Shown in pieces: positions 1 through 9,680 of a DNA stretch of 64,000 bases. Origin of the DNA: an uncultured Nesterenkonia sp. (GTDB taxonomy: Bacteria; Actinomycetota; Actinomycetes; Actinomycetales; Micrococcaceae); NCBI GenBank assembly GCA_947494195.1, contig CANLUC010000003.1, positions 186,001-250,000 of the forward strand, given 5' to 3'. The notes under the pieces were generated by a model, which was not told the origin of the DNA, ran no database searches, and saw nothing but the letters and a program-made list of their open reading frames with translations. Each line of letters opens with the position of its first letter. Position 1 is the stretch's first letter. The position numbers were made by a program, and so were the translations under genes.

Positions 1-2
1 AG

Positions 3-1616
3 GACGCCGCCACCGGCAACCGGGCGCTGAGCTGGGAGGAGCTCGCCCGGCAGGTGGACGCACTCGCCGTCGGTCTGCGCGCAACCGGTGTCCGCCGCGG
101 CGATCGCGTCTCGCTGCTGGTGCAGCCTGGAAACTCGCTGACCGTGATCCTCTACGCCTGCCTGCGCCTGGGTGCGGTGGCAGTGGTGGCCGACGCCGGC
201 CTGGGTGTGCGCGGAATGACCCGCGCGGTCCGCAGCGCACGCCCCGACTGGGTCATCGGAGCCCAGCCCGGGCTCACCCTGGCGCGCAGCCTCGGCTGGC
301 CCGGCCAGAGGATCAGCGCCCAGCGGCTCTCCGCGCGCCGGCAGCGGCTGCTGGACACCGTGGCCTCGGTGGAATCCCTGCTGAGCCGCCATGAGGGTGA
401 GACTCCGGAGAACGAGCCGCAACCCGGTGCCGACGACCCGGCGGCGGTGCTGTTCACCTCCGGATCCACCGGACCGGCGAAGGGCGTGGTCTACACCCAC
501 GCGCGCCTCGGAGCCCTGGTGGCGCTGCTGGTCGAACAGTTCCACATCAGACCCGGAGCCTCGCTGATCGCGGGCTTCGCCCCGTTCGCGCTGCTGGGGC
601 CCGCCATCGGCGCGACCTCGGTCACTCCTGAGATGTCCGTGACGAAGCCCGCCACATTGACCGCGACGGCAGTGGCCGACGCTGCCCTGGCCGGTGAGGC
701 GAGCATGTTCTTCGGCTCACCGGCGGCGCTGCGCAATGTGGTCGCCACAGCGGCCGAGCTCTCCGGGCTGCAGCGTCGAGCACTCGGGGAGATCTCCCTG
801 GTGCTCTCGGCCGGCGCACCGGTGCATCCGGATCTGCTGAACGCGGTCCAGCGCGTCTTCCCCGTCGCCGAGATCCACACCCCCTACGGCATGACCGAGG
901 GGCTGCTGCAGGCAGACATCGAACGCCGTGAGGTGCTCGACGCGATGACCACGGCCCAGCCCGGGGTCTGTGTGGGCTCCGCGGTCCGCGGGGTGCGGTT
1001 CGCCCTGGCCCCGCTGGACTCGACCGGCGTTCCCGCTGAGGAGCTGGTGGACCCTGCTGATGCCGTGGGTGTGCTCGGCGAGATCGTCGTCTCGGCCGCT
1101 CATCTCAAAGCCGGCTACGACCGGCTCTGGTTCACCGATCGCATCTCGCGTCGCGACACCCACGACGGGCTCCTCTGGCACCGCACCAATGACATCGGTC
1201 ACTTCGATGCCGAGTCACGGCTCTGGATCGAAGGACGCCTGCAGCATGTGCTTACCACCGCCGCGGGCCCGATCGGCCCCGGCACCGTGGAGACCCCGGT
1301 GGATGCGCTGCCCGAGGTCGCCCGGAGCGCGGCCGTGCCGGTGGGACCACAGGGCACCCAGGCAGTCGTGGTGATCGTCGAGCCCGAGTCCGAGTCCACA
1401 TCCGAGCGGTTCCCCCTGCGCGAGGGCCGCTCCCCGGTGGCCGAGGTCTCCTTCGCCGCACGGGTGCGCGCCGCCGTGCCGGAGATCCAGATCGCCGCGG
1501 TGCTGGTGCTCGAAGAGCTTCCCACTGATGTGCGGCACAACTCCAAGATCGACCGCACCGGTCTCGCAGGCTGGGCCGAGCGGGTGCTCGCCGGAGAGAA
1601 GGTCGGCACCCCGTGA
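3..1616 (+). CDS. oleC: OleC-type acyl-AMP ligase / beta-lactone synthetase, 5' partial
   Basis: The reading frame is open from base 3, so the gene starts before the window; a GTG at 54 is internal. It is an AMP-forming ligase: A3 loop LFTSGSTGPAKG near 449-484, YGMTEG near 883-900, the TNDIGHF block near 1186-1206, and a C-terminal HNSKIDR containing the adenylation lysine. In olefin synthesis OleC converts a 2-alkyl-3-hydroxyacid to a beta-lactone using ATP. The assignment rests on the fold plus the 4-base GTGA overlap with an oleD-like gene. In Micrococcus OleC is fused behind OleB; whether that holds here lies outside the window. A general acyl-CoA ligase is the alternative. Confidence 0.82.
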   Translation, partial: DAATGNRALSWEELARQVDALAVGLRATGVRRGDRVSLLVQPGNSLTVILYACLRLGAVAVVADAGLGVRGMTRAVRSARPDWVIGAQPGLTLARSLGWPGQRISAQRLSARRQRLLDTVASVESLLSRHEGETPENEPQPGADDPAAVLFTSGSTGPAKGVVYTHARLGALVALLVEQFHIRPGASLIAGFAPFALLGPAIGATSVTPEMSVTKPATLTATAVADAALAGEASMFFGSPAALRNVVATAAELSGLQRRALGEISLVLSAGAPVHPDLLNAVQRVFPVAEIHTPYGMTEGLLQADIERREVLDAMTTAQPGVCVGSAVRGVRFALAPLDSTGVPAEELVDPADAVGVLGEIVVSAAHLKAGYDRLWFTDRISRRDTHDGLLWHRTNDIGHFDAESRLWIEGRLQHVLTTAAGPIGPGTVETPVDALPEVARSAAVPVGPQGTQAVVVIVEPESESTSERFPLREGRSPVAEVSFAARVRAAVPEIQIAAVLVLEELPTDVRHNSKIDRTGLAGWAERVLAGEKVGTP

Positions 1617-2635
1617 CCCGCTTCATCGAGCCCGGCGCCCACGTCCTGGTCACCGGCGCCTCGGGGCTGCTCGGGCGCAGCGTGGCGCAGCGCCTCGCCG
1701 CGGAAGGCTATGCCGTCACCGTGCTGCAGCGCGGCACCTCGGCGTTGGAGGGCGTTGATGAGATCCGCGGATCGCTTGCTGACCCTGCCGCGGTGGCGCG
1801 CGCCACGCAGGGGCAGGATGCGGTGATCCATATGGCGGCCAAGGTCTCGGTCTCGGGGCCCCACGAGGACTTCGTCGAGGTCAATGTGCGCGGCACCGAA
1901 CGGCTCCTGGACGCGGCCCAGGCCAGCGGGGTGACCGATTTCCTCCATGTCTCCTCCCCTTCGGTGGCCCATGCCGGGGCCTCGCTCATCGGCGCCGGAG
2001 CAGGCCCGGCGGATCCCCGCGGCGCAGTGGGAAGCTACGCACAGACCAAGGCCCAGGCGGAGCTGATCGCCGAGGCCCGCGGTGCGAGCGGGTTGAATGT
2101 CCTGATCCTGCGGCCGCATCTGGTCTGGGGTCCGGGCGACGGACAGCTCACCAGCCGGATCATCGAGCGGGCCCGCTCGGGACGCATGCCGATCCTGGGC
2201 TCCGGCGCGGCCCTGGTGGACACGCTCTACATCGACAACGCCGTGGACGCCTTTGTCGCAGGGCTGCGCCGGCTGCCAGAGATCGCCGGGCAGCGCCTGG
2301 TCCTCACCAACGGCGAGCCCCGGCCCATCGGTGAGCTGATCACCGGCATCGCTGCCGCAGGGGGCGCTCCCGCCCCGCGGCTGCGCCTGGCGCCTGGACT
2401 CGCGAAGGCGGCGGGCGCCGTCGTCGAACGCCTCTGGGCGCTCAGTGAACGGGTCTCCGGCCCGCGGGCCGATGAGCCGCCGATGACGAAGTTCCTCGCC
2501 GAGCAGCTCTCCACCGCGCACTGGTTCGACCAGCGCGCCACCCAGCAGGCGCTGGACTGGACGCCGCGGATCAGCGTCGATGAGGGCCTGGCGAGGCTGC
2601 GCGAGCATATCCAGCGCACCGGGAGCGTGCTCTGA
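1613..2635 (+). CDS. oleD: OleD-type NAD(P)-dependent 2-alkyl-3-ketoacid reductase
   Basis: This 340-residue extended short-chain dehydrogenase has the Rossmann loop GASGLLG at residues 15-21 and the catalytic YAQTK at Y142/K146, followed by RPHLVWGPGDG. The C-terminal stretch EPPMTKFLAEQLSTAHWFD resembles what I recall of OleD and 3-beta-HSD-like family members. OleD reduces the OleA condensation product (2-alkyl-3-ketoacid) to the hydroxyacid used by OleC. The GTG start overlaps the oleC stop by four bases, so translation is probably coupled. It ends 15 bases before the convergent stop of the next gene. Confidence 0.85.
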   Translation: MTRFIEPGAHVLVTGASGLLGRSVAQRLAAEGYAVTVLQRGTSALEGVDEIRGSLADPAAVARATQGQDAVIHMAAKVSVSGPHEDFVEVNVRGTERLLDAAQASGVTDFLHVSSPSVAHAGASLIGAGAGPADPRGAVGSYAQTKAQAELIAEARGASGLNVLILRPHLVWGPGDGQLTSRIIERARSGRMPILGSGAALVDTLYIDNAVDAFVAGLRRLPEIAGQRLVLTNGEPRPIGELITGIAAAGGAPAPRLRLAPGLAKAAGAVVERLWALSERVSGPRADEPPMTKFLAEQLSTAHWFDQRATQQALDWTPRISVDEGLARLREHIQRTGSVL

Positions 2636-2650
2636 ACTCTCCGGCCATGG

Positions 2651-5404
2651 TCAGTATCGGCTGATCGCGCGGCGGGCGGAATCTGTGCGCTGCTCCGGGT
2701 TCGCGACCTCGATGGCTGCATGCAGCACCTGCACGCCCTCGGGTGAGGCCAGCACCGGGGTCAGCTCCAGGGACGCCACCTGCGGGTGGTTGTCCTTGAG
2801 CATGGCCACCCGCTGCAGCGTGTCCTCCAATCCCGCGATGTCCACCGCAGGCACGCCCTTGTACCCGAAGAGCCGCTGGGCGGCGCGCGGGCGACGCACC
2901 AGACCGCGCAGGTCCTGGTCCGTCAGCGGGGGCACCGCGTGCGCCCAGTCGTCGAGCAGCTCCACGGCGTCCCCGGAGAGCCCGAAGGAGACCACCGGTC
3001 CCATCAGCGGGTCCTCGATCGCCCGGACCACGCAGCCCTGTCCGGCCGGAGCCATCGACTGCAGCTCCAGCCCGGCGGCGGCGTAGTCGGCAAGCACATG
3101 GCGCATCTCCGCGATCGCGCGGCGCAGCCCGTCGGGGTCCTCGATGTTCAGCCGGACCCCGCCCAGGTCGAGCCGGTGACGCAGATACGTGTTCGTGGAC
3201 TTCACCGCCACCGGATAGCCCAGCTCCTCGGCGGCCGCCAGCGCCTCCTCCTCGGTGGAGAAGGCCACGGAGCGCAGCATCGAGATGCCGTAGACCCCCA
3301 GCAGCTCCGCACACCGATCCGCGTCCAGCGATTCAAGCTGGGCACCCTGCACCCCGTCGAGCCAGCCGTCCAGCAGCTCGTCCCCCCTGCGCGAGGCGGC
3401 GTTGCCGTCCAGGCCCTGCGGCACGTAGGCCTCGCCGATGCCGGCAGAGCGCCAGCGCTGGTAGCGGACGATCTTCGCCAGGGCGACCAGGGACCGTTCG
3501 GGCGAGGAGAACACCGGGAATCCCTGCTGCAGCGAGCCGTCCTCGATCACCGGAGCCGCGTTGCCGATATGGTTCAGCGGCACGCTCGCATCGAGCACCC
3601 CGATCCAGGAGGCCACCATCGGCTTGGTGTGCTGACGGGCTGTCTGGGAGATCAGCCTGCTGTGGTCATAGTGCTCGCCGGTCACCGCGGGCTGCAGACA
3701 CAGGGCGACGGCGTCCACGTCCTCGGCGGTGAAGAGCTCCTCCAGCGCACCGGCCAGCGCGGCGTCGGCGGCAGCGCGGGGAAGATCGAGGTCCAGATCC
3801 CCGACCACGCGCACCGCCGTCAGGCCAAGCGTGTCGGCCGTATCGGCCAGGATCCTTCCCATGGACGGGGAATTCGACAGGATCCCGATCCGGTCACCCC
3901 CGGGCAGCGGCTGGGTGGCCAGCACCTGCAGCACGTCCATGAGTGAATCATGATTGCCCACCTGGATCACCCCGGAATGCTCCAGCATCGAATCCACAGC
4001 TCCCATCGGGGCGCGGGTGGTGCGCACCTCATGCCCCGGGGGCAGACTGCGGCCCATCACGTCTGACTTCGCGACCACCACAGGCTTGGTCCGCGAGAGG
4101 CGCCGGGCGATCCGGGAGAACTTGCGCGGGTTGCCGAAGCTCTCGAGGTAGACCCCGACCGCGCGGGTGGAGTCATCATCTTCGAAGTACTGCATCGCGT
4201 CATTGCCGGAGAGATCGGCCCGGTTGCCGGCGGAGATCACCGAGGACAGGCCGAGCTCACGCCGATTGGCCTGCGCGAAGAGCGAGACCCCGATCGACGC
4301 CGACTGGCTGAACAGACCCACCCCGCCGCGCAGCGGCATGGTCGGTGAGAGCGAGGCGTTCAGCGAGACGTCCGGATCGGTGTTCATCAGTCCCACCGAC
4401 GCGGGCCCGATCACCCGCATCCCCCACCGTCTGGCCAGTCGCACCAGCTCACGCTGGTCGAACGGTCGATGATCCGCCTCCTCGGCCTGAGGCCCCAGTT
4501 CGGGTGCGGTGACCACGAGGATCCCCTTGACACCGTTGCGACCACAGTCAGCGACGACCTCGGCCAGCCGCTCGGCCGGCACCGCGACCACCGCGAGGTC
4601 GATCTGCTGCTTGATATGGGCCAGCGAGGCGGAGGCCTGGACTCCCCCGACCTCGAAGGCCTCCGGGTTGACCGAGTGGACCCCGCCGGTGAAGTGCCCC
4701 TCGACGAGATTCTGGACCAGGTGGTAACCCACCGACCCGTACTCGCGGGAGGCGCCGATGACGGCCACCTGCTCCGGCGCGAGCAGCTCGGCCACGCTGC
4801 GTGACTCGGCACGGTGCTCCCGCGCCTCCATCACCGCCCGGGACTTCTCCGTGGGGTCGATCGGGAACTCGAGCATGACCACACCGTCCTCGAAGCGCCG
4901 CTGGGTCTCATACCCCGCCTCGGAGAAGACGGTGAGCATCTTGCGGTTCTCCGGGAGCACCTCCGCGGAGAAGCGCTCCAGACCGCGTTCACGACCGGCG
5001 GCCGCCAGATGCTCCAGCAGCACCGAGCCCAGTCCTCGGCCCTGGTGCTTGTCCGAGATGTTGAAGGAGACCTCGGCCTCGCTGGTACCCTCGATCCGGT
5101 CGAATCCGCCCACCCCGATGATCTCCTCGTCGAGCAGGATCACCATCGCCACACGGTCCACATGATCGACCTGGGTGAAGCGGATGAGCTCCTTCTCGGT
5201 CAGCGCAGACTTGAAGGTGAAATATCGCAGGTAGATTGAGGAGTCGGACTGCGCCGCATGCATGCGCTGCAGCCGTTCGGAGTCCTGGGGACTGATCGGT
5301 CGAAGATGCGCCGCAGCCCCATCACGCAGCACGACATCTGCTTCCCAGTGCGCCGGATATCCGCCGGTTCGAGGTGACTCGCCCATAGGATCAAGACTAA
5401 CCAT
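2651..5404 (-). CDS. pat: GNAT acetyltransferase fused to ADP-forming acyl-CoA ligase domains (Pat-type lysine acetyltransferase)
   Basis: About 917 residues. The N-terminal 170 residues are a GNAT domain (acetyl-CoA loop [14 protein letters not shown]). After it come a CoA-binding Rossmann domain ([12 protein letters not shown]), a succinyl-CoA-synthetase-like region and a C-terminal ATP-grasp-like domain ([15 protein letters not shown]). Where active ADP-forming ligases have a phospho-His in an SHTG motif, this protein reads [10 protein letters not shown], so the ligase part is probably regulatory, as in Pat enzymes that acetylate metabolic proteins such as acyl-CoA synthetases. The GNAT is N-terminal, opposite to Salmonella Pat. 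Start choice is open: ATG at 5404 has AGGGA seven bases upstream; ATG at 5386 sits seven bases after a TAGTCT -10-like element and would be leaderless. Confidence 0.85.
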   Translation of the reverse strand: MVSLDPMGESPRTGGYPAHWEADVVLRDGAAAHLRPISPQDSERLQRMHAAQSDSSIYLRYFTFKSALTEKELIRFTQVDHVDRVAMVILLDEEIIGVGGFDRIEGTSEAEVSFNISDKHQGRGLGSVLLEHLAAAGRERGLERFSAEVLPENRKMLTVFSEAGYETQRRFEDGVVMLEFPIDPTEKSRAVMEAREHRAESRSVAELLAPEQVAVIGASREYGSVGYHLVQNLVEGHFTGGVHSVNPEAFEVGGVQASASLAHIKQQIDLAVVAVPAERLAEVVADCGRNGVKGILVVTAPELGPQAEEADHRPFDQRELVRLARRWGMRVIGPASVGLMNTDPDVSLNASLSPTMPLRGGVGLFSQSASIGVSLFAQANRRELGLSSVISAGNRADLSGNDAMQYFEDDDSTRAVGVYLESFGNPRKFSRIARRLSRTKPVVVAKSDVMGRSLPPGHEVRTTRAPMGAVDSMLEHSGVIQVGNHDSLMDVLQVLATQPLPGGDRIGILSNSPSMGRILADTADTLGLTAVRVVGDLDLDLPRAAADAALAGALEELFTAEDVDAVALCLQPAVTGEHYDHSRLISQTARQHTKPMVASWIGVLDASVPLNHIGNAAPVIEDGSLQQGFPVFSSPERSLVALAKIVRYQRWRSAGIGEAYVPQGLDGNAASRRGDELLDGWLDGVQGAQLESLDADRCAELLGVYGISMLRSVAFSTEEEALAAAEELGYPVAVKSTNTYLRHRLDLGGVRLNIEDPDGLRRAIAEMRHVLADYAAAGLELQSMAPAGQGCVVRAIEDPLMGPVVSFGLSGDAVELLDDWAHAVPPLTDQDLRGLVRRPRAAQRLFGYKGVPAVDIAGLEDTLQRVAMLKDNHPQVASLELTPVLASPEGVQVLHAAIEVANPEQRTDSARRAISRY

Positions 5405-5432
5405 CACGTCCCTGCAATGGATACTGCCCTCT

Positions 5433-5446
5433 GGCAGGCACCTGCC
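5433..5446. promoter_or_regulatory. Inverted repeat between divergent pat and parC
   Basis: GGCAGG-CA-CCTGCC is a perfect 6-base dyad lying between the two divergent start codons (5404 and 5478). It could be an operator for either gene; no regulator is known. Confidence 0.3.
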
Positions 5447-5477
5447 CTCCGACAGAAACAGGATCTGCTCACCCGCT

Positions 5478-8051
5478 ATGGCCCGCCAATCCAAGAGCGC
5501 CGAGACTCCCCCGGTGACCCCGGAGAAGAACATCATCGACATCGACGTCTCTGCGGAGATGGAGACCTCCTTCCTGGAGTACGCCTACTCGGTGATCTAC
5601 TCGCGCGCCCTGCCGGACGCCCGCGACGGGCTCAAGCCGGTGCAGCGCAGGATCCTGTACATGATGTCGGACATGGGCCTGCGCCCCGAAAAGGGCCACG
5701 TCAAGTCCGCGCGCGTGGTCGGCGAGGTGATGGGCAAGCTGCACCCCCATGGCGATGCCGCGATCTATGACGCGCTGGTGCGCATGGCGCAGCCCTTCGC
5801 GCTGCGCCTGCCCCTGGTCGATGGACACGGCAACTTCGGCTCGCTCGACGACGGCCCCGCGGCCCCGCGCTACACCGAGGCGCGGATGACCGCGGCGGCG
5901 CTGTCGATGACCGCGGACCTCGACGAAGACGTCGTGGACTTCGAGCCGAACTACGACAATCAGCTCACCCAGCCCGGCGTGCTCCCCAGCGCCTTCCCGA
6001 ATCTGCTGGTCAACGGCGCATCAGGAATCGCCGTAGGCATGGCCACGAACATGGCTCCGCACAATATGCGCGAGGTCATCAACGGCGCCAAGCACCTGAT
6101 CCTGAACCCCGAGGCCACCGTGGAAGATCTGATGGTGCACATCCCGGGCCCGGACCTGCCCTCCGGCGGTCGCATCGTGGGTCTGGACGGGATCGCCGAC
6201 GCGTACCGCACCGGGCGCGGCTCCTTCAAGACCCGGGCCAAGGTCTCCATCGAGCAGGTCTCCGCGCGCAAGACCGGGATCGTGGTCACCCAGCTGCCGT
6301 ACATGGTCGGTCCTGAGAAGATCATCGAGAAGATCAAGGACGCCGTCCAGGCGAAGAAGCTCACCGGGATCTCCGATGTCCTGGACCTGACGGACCGCAA
6401 GCACGGGCTGCGCATGATCATCGAGCTCAAGGCAGGCTTCAACCCGCAGGCGGTGCTCGCGCAGCTCTATAAGCAGACCCCGCTGGAGGATTCCTTCGGC
6501 ATCAACAACGTGGCCCTCGTCAACGGGCAGCCCCGCACGCTGGGTCTGCTGGAGATGCTCCAGGTCTACGTGGACCACCGGCTGGACGTGGTCCGCCGGC
6601 GCAGCGCCTACCGACTGCGCAAGCGTGAGGACCGTCTGCACCTCGTCCAGGGACTGCTCATCGCGATCCTGGACATCGACGAGGTCATCCAGGTCATCCG
6701 TGCCGCCGATGACACCGGCTCCGCCCGCCAGCGGCTGATGCAGATCTTCGAGCTCACGCAGGCCCAGGCCGATCACATCCTCGAGCTTCGGCTGCGCCAG
6801 CTCACCCGCTACTCGGCGCTGGAGCTCGAACAGGAGAAGGAGCGCCTGGAAGCGGAGATCGCCGAGCTCCAAGCCATCCTCGGGTCTGAGCAGCGTCTGC
6901 GCAGCCTGGTCGCCGACGAGTTGGATGAGGTGGCCGCCAAGTACGGCGACGACCGACGCACCGAGCTGCTCGACGCCGAGGCAGCCCCCGCCGCCGCAGC
7001 GGCACCGGCAGAAGCCGGTCCGGCGGCGGGCTCCACCAGCCTGCAGATCCCGGACGCGCCCTGCTGGGCAGTGCTTTCCACCTCGGGCCAGCTGGCCCGG
7101 ACCACGAATCGCAGCACCCTGGTCCATCCCTCCCGACGCGCCCGGCACGACGCCCTGACCTCCGCCGTGTCCACCACTGCCCGCGGAGAGATCGGCGCAG
7201 TCACCTCCACGGGTCGGATGGTCCGGGTCCCGGTGATGGACATGCCCGCGATCGAGATGTCCTCCGGCGCGGTGAACCTCACCCATGGTGTGAAGGCGAA
7301 GGAATTCCTGCACCTGGAGAAGAACGAGGAGCTGCTCGCGTTCGTCCCGCTGGACGTGGTCATCGCCCTGGGAACCGCCCAGGGGCGGGTCAAGCGCGTG
7401 AACCCCGAATACCCGCTCAACCGGGACGATTGGGAGATCATCTCGCTCAAGGGCGAGGGACGCACCCAGGATCGGGTCATCAGCGCCGCAGTGGCCGAGG
7501 ACGACGCCGATCACCTCTGCTTCATCACCCAGGGTGCGCAGCTGCTGCACTTCGAGGCCGGACTTGTCCGGGCCCAGGGGCGCACCGCCGCCGGCATGCT
7601 GGGAATCAAGCTCGCCGAAGGGGATTCGGTCGTCGGCTTCTCCGTGGTTCCGGCACACGCCCTGGCGGGGACGACCGGAGACGGCGACGCCGTCGATTCA
7701 GCCCAGCCACCGAGCTCCAATGCCCTGGTCGTGACCCTGGCCGCCGGAGACACCCCGCTGGAAGGGTTTGAGTCCGGGAGCATCAAGCTCACCGATCTGG
7801 CGGAGTTTCCGGCCAAGGGTCGCGGCACCGCGGGCGTGCGCTCCCACCGGTTCATGCGGGGAGAAGATCATCTCCGGCTGGGCTGGGCCGGAATCGGACC
7901 CGCGCTGGGCGCCGCGAAGAACGGCACGGCGCGGAATCTTCCCTCGGAGATGGCCCGTCGTGACGCCTCCGGCGTGCCGCTGGAACGCGCCGTGGACGCC
8001 GTCGCGCCGAGCCCCGAGACGCTGAACGCCCCTGCTGCTGACACAGCGTGA
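5478..8051 (+). CDS. parC: DNA topoisomerase IV / gyrase-like subunit A (ParC type)
   Basis: An 857-residue type IIA topoisomerase A subunit: [16 protein letters not shown], the catalytic tyrosine in APRYTEAR (Y132), the coiled-coil tower ([16 protein letters not shown]) and a C-terminal beta-pinwheel. An Ala-rich linker ([19 protein letters not shown]) separates the cleavage core from the C-terminal domain. It cuts and reseals DNA with a ParE/GyrB-type partner to decatenate or relax chromosomes. No B subunit lies nearby. The start was placed at ATG 5478 because MARQSKSAE leads directly into the conserved [18 protein letters not shown]; upstream in-frame sequence looks non-coding. I favour ParC over GyrA because gyrA normally sits next to gyrB. 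Confidence 0.88.
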   Translation: MARQSKSAETPPVTPEKNIIDIDVSAEMETSFLEYAYSVIYSRALPDARDGLKPVQRRILYMMSDMGLRPEKGHVKSARVVGEVMGKLHPHGDAAIYDALVRMAQPFALRLPLVDGHGNFGSLDDGPAAPRYTEARMTAAALSMTADLDEDVVDFEPNYDNQLTQPGVLPSAFPNLLVNGASGIAVGMATNMAPHNMREVINGAKHLILNPEATVEDLMVHIPGPDLPSGGRIVGLDGIADAYRTGRGSFKTRAKVSIEQVSARKTGIVVTQLPYMVGPEKIIEKIKDAVQAKKLTGISDVLDLTDRKHGLRMIIELKAGFNPQAVLAQLYKQTPLEDSFGINNVALVNGQPRTLGLLEMLQVYVDHRLDVVRRRSAYRLRKREDRLHLVQGLLIAILDIDEVIQVIRAADDTGSARQRLMQIFELTQAQADHILELRLRQLTRYSALELEQEKERLEAEIAELQAILGSEQRLRSLVADELDEVAAKYGDDRRTELLDAEAAPAAAAAPAEAGPAAGSTSLQIPDAPCWAVLSTSGQLARTTNRSTLVHPSRRARHDALTSAVSTTARGEIGAVTSTGRMVRVPVMDMPAIEMSSGAVNLTHGVKAKEFLHLEKNEELLAFVPLDVVIALGTAQGRVKRVNPEYPLNRDDWEIISLKGEGRTQDRVISAAVAEDDADHLCFITQGAQLLHFEAGLVRAQGRTAAGMLGIKLAEGDSVVGFSVVPAHALAGTTGDGDAVDSAQPPSSNALVVTLAAGDTPLEGFESGSIKLTDLAEFPAKGRGTAGVRSHRFMRGEDHLRLGWAGIGPALGAAKNGTARNLPSEMARRDASGVPLERAVDAVAPSPETLNAPAADTA

Positions 8052-8061
8052 CACACGATTA

Positions 8062-8074
8062 CTACAGCGTGTAG
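8062..8074. promoter_or_regulatory. BlaI-type operator upstream of the repressor gene
   Basis: CTACA-GCG-TGTAG is a perfect 13-base dyad containing the TACA/TGTA half-sites recognised by BlaI/MecI repressors. It lies about 20 bases before a TATCCT -10-like element (8095-8100), so it would overlap the -35 region. This fits autorepression by the gene at 8199. A matching palindrome occurs at 34512. Confidence 0.6.
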
Positions 8075-8198
8075 AAATCACTCTCGAGCAGGAGTATCCT
8101 AGTGGCTTACCTGCACGTAGGCGCGGCCCCTTCGGCGCTCCCAGGTGCACCGTTGTAGAAGAACCACTGTTGTGACACCCGATAAGGAGCACCCGAAG

Positions 8199-8540
8199 AT
8201 GGCCACTCTCGGAGGACTTGAGCGCTCAGTCATGAGCCTGCTCTGGGACAGCGCCGAATCCCTCAGCGCCAATGATGTGCGTGATCGCCTGGGCGAGGAT
8301 CTGGCTGTGACCACGGTGCTGACCGTGCTCTCCCGGCTCGAGCGCAAGGAGATGGTCCGACGCGAGCGGTCCACGAGGCCCCATCGCTATTCGGCCACGG
8401 CCTCCCGCGAGGAGCACACCGTGGAGATGCTCAACGAGGTCCTGGGCACCGCCGGAGATCGAGAGGCCGTGCTGGCCCGGTTCATCGGGACCATCCCCGA
8501 TTCCGAGGCCGCCGCGCTGCGCCGCCTGCTGCAGGACTGA
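8199..8540 (+). CDS. BlaI/MecI/CopY family transcriptional repressor
   Basis: A 113-residue winged-helix protein with the family pattern: GGLERSVMSLLWDS at the N-terminus, a recognition helix in VTTVLTVLSRLERKEMV, then RPHRYSATASREEHTVEML. The ATG at 8199 is preceded by AGGAG at a normal distance, which favours it over upstream GTG codons. Such repressors bind as dimers and are inactivated by proteolysis or ligand. Its partner gene, an M56 peptidase, follows 31 bases later. The dyad at 8062 is the likely autoregulatory site. Confidence 0.88.
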   Translation: MATLGGLERSVMSLLWDSAESLSANDVRDRLGEDLAVTTVLTVLSRLERKEMVRRERSTRPHRYSATASREEHTVEMLNEVLGTAGDREAVLARFIGTIPDSEAAALRRLLQD

Positions 8541-8571
8541 ACCCCGCAGCGTTCCGCACTAAACTGACTCG

Positions 8572-9654
8572 GTGACCATCCTCGCCGCATGCCTCGCCGC
8601 ACTGGCCCTCGTGCTGGCGATCTCTGTGCCGCGGCTGCTCAGGGAAGCGCAGTTCCGGTCCCGCTCCCCCTGGGCCGCGATGCTGCTGTGGCAGGCCATC
8701 GCGCTGGCCGGGGGCGTCTCCATGGTCGGCGCCCCGATGGTCTACGGCCTCGGGCCGTTCGGGGATTCGGTGCCGGCCGCCGCGTCCACGGTGCTCGAAC
8801 TCATGGCCACCGCAGACTTCGCGGCGCTGACGGACCTGGGAGTGCACCCAGGCCACATCTTCGCGCTCTGCCTGAGCGTGTTGCTGGGTGGGCATCTGCT
8901 GCTGACCCTGCTGCTGACCTACATCCGCGTGCTGGGCCAGCGCCGCCGTCACCGCGATGTGGTGCGTCTGCTCTCCACCCCGGTCGACGGCAATCAGGCC
9001 GCCGTGCTGGGACGGCACCTGAACCTGTCTGCCGAGCTGAGCGATGCCCACGTCCTCGAACACGAGGCCCCGCTGGCCTACTGCCTTCCCGGACGCACGA
9101 ACGCCGGGTCCGTGACCGTGCTCTCCCGCGGACTGCTGAACCAGCTCTCGGCGGCCGAGCTGGGCGCCGTCGTCGCGCATGAGAAGACCCATCTGCAGCA
9201 ACGGCACCATTTCCTCACCATGGCCTTCGAGGCCTGGTACCGCGCGCTGCCCTGGCTGCCCACCACCCGGCACGGCCGAGCTGCGGTGACCGAGCTCACT
9301 GAGATGCTCGCCGACGACGGCGCCCTGCGCGCCCATTCGCGTCAGGATCTGCTGCGCGCACTCGCGCTGAGCTCAGCAGGCCAGGATCACCAGGATGTCC
9401 TCCGCGGGGGAACTGAGACCGCCGGCGAGAACCGCGCCGCGGCAGCAGAAGAGACTGTACGCGGCGCCGAGCCCGGCCTCGATGCTGACGCCACGAGCGG
9501 GGACGGCGCAGAGTCCTCGCTGATCACCACGGCACGGCTGCGCAGACTCCTGGCACCGCCGGAGCCGCTGTCCCGACCGGCCCTCGGGGGCGTGGTCGGC
9601 ATCGCTGCGGCACTGGTCCTGGTGCCGGCGGCGGCGCTTCTGCTGGGTGCCTGA
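8572..9654 (+). CDS. M56 (BlaR1-like) integral membrane metallopeptidase
   Basis: A 360-residue protein with hydrophobic segments at about 2-20, 36-60 and 95-122, the zinc motif HEKTH at 203-207 and EMLADD downstream, followed by an acidic linker and a last hydrophobic segment near the C-terminus. The family cleaves BlaI-type repressors, so it probably relieves repression by the preceding gene. There is no C-terminal penicillin-binding sensor domain, unlike BlaR1, so the inducing signal is unknown. A TAAACT element at 8560-8565 lies six bases before the GTG start, so it may also have its own leaderless transcript. Confidence 0.85.
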   Translation: MTILAACLAALALVLAISVPRLLREAQFRSRSPWAAMLLWQAIALAGGVSMVGAPMVYGLGPFGDSVPAAASTVLELMATADFAALTDLGVHPGHIFALCLSVLLGGHLLLTLLLTYIRVLGQRRRHRDVVRLLSTPVDGNQAAVLGRHLNLSAELSDAHVLEHEAPLAYCLPGRTNAGSVTVLSRGLLNQLSAAELGAVVAHEKTHLQQRHHFLTMAFEAWYRALPWLPTTRHGRAAVTELTEMLADDGALRAHSRQDLLRALALSSAGQDHQDVLRGGTETAGENRAAAAEETVRGAEPGLDADATSGDGAESSLITTARLRRLLAPPEPLSRPALGGVVGIAAALVLVPAAALLLGA

Positions 9655-9676
9655 GCGCTCAGCGCAGGGCGCCCAG
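9643..9676. terminator. Hairpin between convergent genes
   Basis: CTGGGTGCC (9643-9651) pairs with GGCGCCCAG (9668-9676) with one G-U pair; the loop contains the self-complementary CTGAGCGCTCAG. It spans the end of the M56 gene and the gap before the convergent dehydrogenase, so it could terminate from both sides. There is no T tract. Confidence 0.45.
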
Positions 9677-9680
9677 GTGG

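Noticed and set aside
1199-2608. Long minus-strand open frame (469 residues) opposite oleC/oleD
   Set aside because: It mirrors the real genes in a GC-rich frame, has no recognisable domain and a composition typical of antisense shadows.
6021-7658. 545-residue minus-strand frame opposite parC
   Set aside because: Shadow of the topoisomerase gene; rich in Gly/Leu/Asp/His repeats without motifs.
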